The position numbers and the translations under genes were made by a program. A DNA stretch of 64,000 bases, from positions 147,186 to 211,185 of the forward strand of contig CANRIZ010000001.1 in the NCBI GenBank assembly GCA_947630835.1, in the 5' to 3' direction. Each line of letters starts with the position of its first letter. Position 1 is the stretch's first letter. Below the pieces are notes generated by a model. That model made no database searches. It was not told where the DNA came from and saw only the letters and a program-made list of their open reading frames with translations. This DNA is from an uncultured Clostridia bacterium. Its GTDB lineage: Bacteria; Bacillota; Clostridia; Oscillospirales; Acutalibacteraceae. Below, piece by piece: positions 59,515-64,000 of the stretch.

Positions 59515-59543
59515 TTGAAAATTAAGGGTAAAGAGAGTATAAT
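59515..59543 (+). promoter_or_regulatory. Promoter of the MATE gene
   Basis: TTGAAA, a 17-bp spacer and a perfect TATAAT. The -10 box overlaps the ATG at 59542, so that ATG cannot be the start of the protein made from this promoter. Confidence 0.65.
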
Positions 59544-59592
59544 GTCCTCTAACACAAAAAAAGAAACAGTTTTGGCTTCGGAGGAATATAAA

Positions 59593-60936
59593 TTGACAAA
59601 AGGCAAATCAATGACTGAGGGTTCGCCGTGGAAGCATATATTGATTTTTGCCCTGCCGGTTCTTGCGGGCGCATTGCTTCAACAGCTTTATAACACGGTC
59701 GATACTATAATAGTCGGCAACTATTCGGGCGAGGATTCGCTGTCGGCGGTAGGCACAACCGCTCCGGTAACCTTCCTTTTCCTTGCGATAGCGATGGGAT
59801 TTTCGCAGGGCAACGGCGTTCTCGTCGCGCAGTATTTCGGCGCAAACGATGAAAAAAGGTTAAGAAAAGCCGCTTCAACGGGTCTTATACTTATTTTTTC
59901 TCTGGGTATCTTAACCACAATAGCGGGCGTGGTTCTTGCAAAGCCGATAATCATACATTTAATCCATGTTCCCGAGGAGATTATAAGCCTTACCGAGCAA
60001 TATTTTCTGATATACACTCTCGGTCTGATTTTTCAATTCGGATACAACATTTTTTCATCAATACTGCGCGCGGTGGGCGACAGCTCGGCGACGCTGTACT
60101 TTTTGCTTATATCGTCGGTACTGAATATCGTCCTCGACCTTCTGTTTGTCGCAAAATTCCATTGGGGAGTTGCGGGCGCGGCGATAGCGACGGATATTTC
60201 GCAAGCGGTTTCGTTTGTTGCGGCATATGTTTATATGTCGGTGAAATACCCTGTTTTCAGGTTTAAATTTAAGGATTTAAGCTGGGAAAGACAGCTTGCA
60301 AAAAAGACTGTTACAATAGGCTTTCCCATGGCGTTACAGCTTATAGTAGTCTCCCTTGGACTTACGCTTATACAAAGGGCGGTAAACGAATTCGGCAAGA
60401 CTATGACCGCCTCGTTTACCGTGGGGCAAAGAATAGAAATGTACCTCAACCTCCCCTGCAACGCTTTTCAGACAACGCTTGCTACCTACACGGGGCAAAA
60501 CATAGGTGCGGGCAAAATGGACAGGGTTTCAAAAGGCGCCCGTCAATCCGTTTTTATGTCCGTACTGTTTTCGATTGTGATAGCTATAGCCATGTGGAGC
60601 TTTTCGGGCAGTATTGTAAACCTGTTCGGCATAAGCGACCAATCCGCAGTTTACTGCAATATGCACATTAAGGCTATTTCGCTCGTAAACCTTATACTTT
60701 CAATGTATGTTCCTCTTTTCGGCGTTTTTCAGGGCGCAGGACACGGAGGAATACCTACGGTTGTCGCCACCTGCGCGCTTTCGACAAGGGTTATTGTCAC
60801 ATATCTTTTAAGATACAGCAGATTTTTCGGCTATACTATTATCTGGTGGAACGGCCTGTTCGGCTTTGCGATAGGCTGTACTATAAGCTGGGTTTACTAT
60901 CTGAGCAAACGCTGGCAGAAAAATTCAAAACTGTAA
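59593..60936 (+). CDS. MATE family efflux transporter
   Basis: A 447-residue, 12-segment transporter of the DinF/NorM-like MATE family. GSPWKHILIFALPVLAGALLQQLYN opens the first bundle; its short core LQQLYNTVDTIIVG is diagnostic, as are AVGTTAPVTFL and the second-bundle start IGFPMALQ. It exports cationic drugs or metabolites with sodium or protons. The TTG at 59593 has GGAGG 8 bases upstream and lies downstream of the promoter; ATG 59611 also works, whereas ATG 59542 falls in the -10 box. The family usually has about 450 residues, which fits. Confidence 0.92.
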   Translation: MTKGKSMTEGSPWKHILIFALPVLAGALLQQLYNTVDTIIVGNYSGEDSLSAVGTTAPVTFLFLAIAMGFSQGNGVLVAQYFGANDEKRLRKAASTGLILIFSLGILTTIAGVVLAKPIIIHLIHVPEEIISLTEQYFLIYTLGLIFQFGYNIFSSILRAVGDSSATLYFLLISSVLNIVLDLLFVAKFHWGVAGAAIATDISQAVSFVAAYVYMSVKYPVFRFKFKDLSWERQLAKKTVTIGFPMALQLIVVSLGLTLIQRAVNEFGKTMTASFTVGQRIEMYLNLPCNAFQTTLATYTGQNIGAGKMDRVSKGARQSVFMSVLFSIVIAIAMWSFSGSIVNLFGISDQSAVYCNMHIKAISLVNLILSMYVPLFGVFQGAGHGGIPTVVATCALSTRVIVTYLLRYSRFFGYTIIWWNGLFGFAIGCTISWVYYLSKRWQKNSKL

Positions 60937-60951
60937 TTTGGCAAAGATAAA

Positions 60952-60990
60952 AGCCGGTGCAAATTAAAGCGCCGGCTGTATTTTTTTATT
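60952..60990. terminator. Bidirectional terminator after the MATE gene
   Basis: AGCCGGTGC and GCGCCGGCT form a 9-bp stem (one G-T) with an 8-base loop, followed by GTATTTTTTTATT. It faces the end of the ABC operon. Confidence 0.87.
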
Positions 60991-60994
60991 GAAT

Positions 60995-61783
60995 TCAGGA
61001 TAAAAGCATGCGGTCGTTTGTGAGCGCTTTTCCGGAAGCGAGCTTAAACTGTTCAAGCAAATCGTTTACGGTAATTCCCTTTCGATTTTCGCCCTCTATA
61101 TCCAAAATTATTTTACCCGCGTCCATCATTACGGTACGGTTGCCGAGGTCGAGCGCAGACTGCATATTGTGCGTTATCATAAGGCAGGTAAGCGAGTTTA
61201 CGCCGACTGTTTCTGACGTGAGCTTTAAAACCTTTTCGGCAGTCGCCGGGTCAAGCGCCGCAGTATGCTCGTCGAGCAAAAGAAGCTTTGGCGGATTGTA
61301 CGTTGCCATTACAAGGGTAAGAGCCTGTCTTTGCCCGCCCGAAAGAAGCCCTACCGGCTGATTCATACGGTCTTCAAGCCCCATATCAAGCAGAGAAAGT
61401 CTGCTTCTAAACTCATCCTTATCGCGCTTTGAAATCCTGCTCAGCCACTCTCCGTTGCCTGCGGCGAGAGCGAGATTTTCCTCAATACTCATACCGGGCG
61501 CGCTGCCGCGCATAGGGTCCTGAAACAGTCTGCCTATGCTTTTCGCCCGCTTGTGCGCAGGCATAAGGGTAATATCCTCGCCGTCAAGGGTGATTTTTCC
61601 CTCGTCGGTTGTGAAATCTCCCGCTATGGCGTTAAAAAGCGTACTTTTGCCTGCTCCGTTTGCGCCGATTATAGTAATAAAATCGCCGTCTTTAACGCTC
61701 AAAGAAAGCTTATCAAGCGCAATTTTGGCGTTTGCCGTGCCCGGGTTAAAGGTTTTTGAAATTTCTTTTATTTCAAGCATCAC
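60995..61783 (-). CDS. ABC transporter ATP-binding protein (TrpZ-like)
   Basis: A 262-residue ATPase with Walker A GANGAGKSTLFN, signature LLSGGQRQALTL, Walker B LLLLDEHTAAL and switch His in MITHNMQ. Together with the adjacent permease and lipoprotein it forms an importer of the COG1101/COG4120/COG2984 group, often annotated as tryptophan/tyrosine uptake. Its start overlaps the permease stop by 4 bp. Confidence 0.93.
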   Translation of the reverse strand: MMLEIKEISKTFNPGTANAKIALDKLSLSVKDGDFITIIGANGAGKSTLFNAIAGDFTTDEGKITLDGEDITLMPAHKRAKSIGRLFQDPMRGSAPGMSIEENLALAAGNGEWLSRISKRDKDEFRSRLSLLDMGLEDRMNQPVGLLSGGQRQALTLVMATYNPPKLLLLDEHTAALDPATAEKVLKLTSETVGVNSLTCLMITHNMQSALDLGNRTVMMDAGKIILDIEGENRKGITVNDLLEQFKLASGKALTNDRMLLS

Positions 61784-62712
61784 GCGGCCTCCTTTGAACG
61801 CTTATGCGTAAGCTGCCGTTTAAATTCGGGATACCTTGATTTAAGATACGGTCCCGAAATTGCAATTACGACAATTACGGACGAAACAAGCTTGAGCATC
61901 GAAGCGGGCATATCGAACCTGAGCGCAACGGTATATACGACTCTGAACACTATTGAACCGAGCACAACACCTACCGCCTTTGCGGGGATTTTGCCCTTGC
62001 TTACAAACACTCCGCCTATAAGAAGCGAGGCAAGCGCTATTGTTACCATACCCGTGCCTATGTCGATATTTACGGATTTTTGCGACTGTGCAAGCAGACA
62101 GCCCGAAAGCCCCGTAAAGGAATTTGACACACAAAGCCCGATTATGGTTGTAAACGCGGGATTTATAGAGGACGAGCGAACCATATCGGGATTGTTGCCC
62201 GTAGCCCTTATTGCAAGTCCCAATTTTGTTTTGAGGAAAATTGACAAAAATATTACTACAAGTGCAACCGCAATTAACGACACAATTAAAACGTTGTGCT
62301 GTTCAAGCGGCGTACCCGAAAGCAGAGATTTAAGGGAAGTAAAAACCGTTTCGGTAGTGTTCATATTAAGCAGCGATGAATTACCCATTACGGCTATGTT
62401 TACGGAATAAAGCCCGGTATTTACTATTATACCGGCAAGCAGGCTGTCAACGCCCATTTTGGTCTGCAAAAGCGCCGTTACAAAGCCCGAAAGCACGCCC
62501 GCAAGCATTGCCGCGGGAATTGAAAGCAGAGGGTGCCCCGATATTGCAACCGCCGCGCCGACCGTTGCGCCGAGGGTGAAGCAGCCGTCTGTTGAAAGGT
62601 CGCAGACATTGAGCATCGAATAGCTTAAAAACAGCGCCAAAACAGTAAGCGAGCTGATAAGCCCGAGCTGCAGAGCGTTTTCGCCCAAATTAAGAATTGA
62701 ATTTAAATCCAT
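61780..62712 (-). CDS. ABC transporter permease (TrpY-like)
   Basis: A 310-residue permease with about eight membrane segments, of the branched-chain/ribose-type fold. NVCDLSTDGCFTLGATVGAA near the N-terminus and LAIRATGNNPDMVRSSSI, which contacts the ATPase, are characteristic of the COG4120 family. It is the middle gene of the operon, 83 bp after the substrate-binding protein gene. Confidence 0.92.
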   Translation of the reverse strand: MDLNSILNLGENALQLGLISSLTVLALFLSYSMLNVCDLSTDGCFTLGATVGAAVAISGHPLLSIPAAMLAGVLSGFVTALLQTKMGVDSLLAGIIVNTGLYSVNIAVMGNSSLLNMNTTETVFTSLKSLLSGTPLEQHNVLIVSLIAVALVVIFLSIFLKTKLGLAIRATGNNPDMVRSSSINPAFTTIIGLCVSNSFTGLSGCLLAQSQKSVNIDIGTGMVTIALASLLIGGVFVSKGKIPAKAVGVVLGSIVFRVVYTVALRFDMPASMLKLVSSVIVVIAISGPYLKSRYPEFKRQLTHKRSKEAA

Positions 62713-62795
62713 ACCGTCACTTCCCTTTATTAAACAGGCAAACAGATAACCCTTGTAAGATTATCTGTTTGCCGTAATGCCGTTAAATTTTTCTT

Positions 62796-63914
62796 TTATG
62801 CGCCGATTGTTTCAAGTATAAGGTTGAAAATCGCCTTGGTATCAAGGTAATCCGAAGTGCCGGTGATGTTCTTTCCGGGAGCTTCGAGAGAAGCTACGAG
62901 CTGAGTGCTTACCGGGTCCGAAACGGCGGCAAAGATTACGGGAGTTTTGCTCTCCTCGGTCGCCGACTGCATAGCCATGGCTACGGGAGTTGCGATACCT
63001 ACCATAAGGTCAACCTTATCTGCATTGAAGCCCGCTATTATCTGATTCATTACGTTGGAATCCGCATTGCAGTTGTCGTAATCAACTTCAAACGCAACGT
63101 TCTTTTCCTTACCGATTTTGTCAAGCTGAATTTTGATGCTGCTTACTATCTGATTGAGAGAAGCGTCGTCAACATAATTGCAAATGCCTACCTTAAAGCT
63201 CTTTTCGGCATTTGCCGCTCCGAGCTTGCCGGATTCGAGAACGGAAGCGGGATTGCTTGAAAGTCCGTCGTCAAAAGCCTCGCCCGTTTTGATTTCGTTT
63301 ATCTTCTGGCAGTAGGGCTTGTATTTTTCGGAAATTTCATCAAAATTATAGCCCATCTTTTCGCAGATTTCTTTGTTTATTGTAGCCGTGCCGTTATCGA
63401 ACTGTTTAACGGCGAGCGAAGCGGTATCCTTGCCGTTTACCAAAACGTCGGCTATCATATTTGCGGTTTCCGTGCCGAGGTTGATATAGTCGACGCCGTA
63501 ACCGAGATATGCGCCGTTGAGCGCGAAGGAATCCGCTCCCGTAAAGTGCGGGATTTTAGCCTCCGCCAGCTTCTCGTAAATTGAAAGCTCGGCGGTCATG
63601 ATAGTGTTGTCCGAGGGTGTGAAAAGTGCGGAAACCTTATCCGCAATAGCCGAGTCAACCGCAAGGCTTACCTCGTCAACAGTTGTGCCTGTGTACTCCT
63701 TGTACTTAATGCCCTTGCCGTCAAGGAATTCCTTTGCTTCCTTAATAGCCGTTGTGGAAGCGTCCTGACCGGGGTCATAAAGAAGGCCCACTACCTTATC
63801 GCTTGAAGCGTTCTGCTCATCGGCCGAGTTATCCTTTTTGCCCGAGCAAGCCGCAAAGCTTGCAACCATAGCGAGTACAAGAATTACCGCTAAAATTTTT
63901 ACTGCTTTTTTCAT
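62796..63914 (-). CDS. ABC transporter substrate-binding lipoprotein (TrpX-like)
   Basis: A 372-residue lipoprotein. The signal peptide ends in the lipobox ASFAAC with Cys at about 23. The remainder is a two-lobed periplasmic-binding fold of the ABC_sub_bind (COG2984) family, with GLLYDPGQDASTTA and VGIATPVAMAMQSATE as typical parts. Family members in streptococci and clostridia bind tryptophan or tyrosine; specificity here is not certain. GGAG precedes the ATG. A palindrome with overlapping promoter boxes lies just upstream. Confidence 0.92.
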   Translation of the reverse strand: MKKAVKILAVILVLAMVASFAACSGKKDNSADEQNASSDKVVGLLYDPGQDASTTAIKEAKEFLDGKGIKYKEYTGTTVDEVSLAVDSAIADKVSALFTPSDNTIMTAELSIYEKLAEAKIPHFTGADSFALNGAYLGYGVDYINLGTETANMIADVLVNGKDTASLAVKQFDNGTATINKEICEKMGYNFDEISEKYKPYCQKINEIKTGEAFDDGLSSNPASVLESGKLGAANAEKSFKVGICNYVDDASLNQIVSSIKIQLDKIGKEKNVAFEVDYDNCNADSNVMNQIIAGFNADKVDLMVGIATPVAMAMQSATEESKTPVIFAAVSDPVSTQLVASLEAPGKNITGTSDYLDTKAIFNLILETIGA

Positions 63915-63933
63915 TTTAATTTACTCCTTTGGT

Positions 63934-63962
63934 ACAATATTTGCATAGTCTACAACTTGCAA
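63934..63962 (-). promoter_or_regulatory. Probable promoter of the TrpX-like operon
   Basis: On the minus strand TTGCAA, a 17-bp spacer and TATTGT. The -35 box and most of the spacer lie inside the palindrome at 63943-63983. Confidence 0.5.
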
Positions 63963-63983
63963 CAGTTGGTATACAGACTATGC
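63943..63983. promoter_or_regulatory. Palindrome upstream of the TrpX-like operon
   Basis: GCATAGTCT and AGACTATGC are perfect 9-bp inverted arms 23 bp apart, with a nested CAACT/AGTTG pair. It overlaps the promoter boxes, which suits a repressor operator; alternatively, if transcription starts upstream, it would be an RNA hairpin. Confidence 0.55.
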
Positions 63984-64000
63984 TTATTTTAGTTATAATA

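Noticed and set aside
63915..64000. T-box leader ahead of the TrpX-like operon
   Set aside because: The conserved T-box sequence and specifier-terminator layout are not seen in the 86 bp available, though the window ends before the full upstream region.
1..64000. CRISPR arrays, insertion sequences, rRNA genes
   Set aside because: Scanned for regularly spaced repeats, transposase motifs and rRNA sequence; none were recognised.

Overview
The window looks like a chromosomal segment of a low-GC Gram-positive anaerobe of the class Clostridia, most likely an Oscillospirales (Ruminococcaceae-like) gut bacterium. This is inferred from gene content: an mraZ-led division and wall cluster, a DAP-type MurE, FprA with rubredoxin partners, ferredoxin-dependent IorAB, FeoB with a Cys-rich partner, a split MetH, and consensus sigma-A promoters with 17-bp spacers throughout. 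No rRNA, CRISPR array, transposase or prophage block is visible. The one sign of recent acquisition is an aminoglycoside acetyltransferase-like gene behind a tRNA-Gln gene.

Layout. 1-510: 3' end of a condensation/acetyltransferase-like gene. 582-4307 (minus): operon nadA-mnmA-HD hydrolase-DUF5131-gtrA, divergent from a TIGR01212 radical SAM gene (4420-5307). 5349-6602 (minus): secreted G5/3D-domain wall protein with a long leader. 7155-8123: RluA-type pseudouridine synthase. 8204-22476 (minus): the dcw cluster, in transcription order mraZ, rsmH, ftsL, PASTA-PBP, murE, murF, mraY, ftsW, murG, murA, ftsQ, ftsZ; murC, murD and ftsA are absent. 22808-26039 (minus): pncB-ppa-capA.

26180-28400: polytopic membrane protein, tRNA-Gln(CUG) and the AAC(6')-like gene. 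28622-32841: GH123-like and GH29 glycosidases flanking a TauE/SafE exporter. 32913-35126: oxygen/NO detoxification group (FprA, a rubredoxin with an unusual C-x-C knuckle, and a flavin reductase-rubredoxin fusion). 35251-37698: response regulator/HD-GYP/GGDEF protein with an Hpt protein. 37836-41843: metF, a separate MetH reactivation-domain protein, and metH without that domain.

42008-50892: a minus-strand amidohydrolase, then a plus-strand group of acyl-CoA synthetase, sodium symporter, iorA, iorB, phenylacetate-CoA ligase, tandem ACT protein and nitroreductase, which together suggest interconversion of aromatic amino acids and arylacetates. 50963-55360 (minus): TetR-MMPL-lipoprotein export operon with two operators. 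55504-58634 (minus): feoA-feoA-feoB plus a small Cys-rich protein, with four GTTAG-N6-CTAAC operator-like palindromes in and around the operon. 58917-60936: a PNPOx-like flavoprotein and a MATE exporter. 60995-63914 (minus): an ABC importer of the TrpXYZ-like family, whose promoter region reaches the window end.

The most interesting non-coding signal is a pair of roughly 55-bp structured repeats (9496-9550 and 50247-50302) placed just after stop codons. Also notable are a probable AUU/AUA start in the feo operon, a strong hairpin between ftsL and the PBP gene, and the C-x-C rubredoxin.
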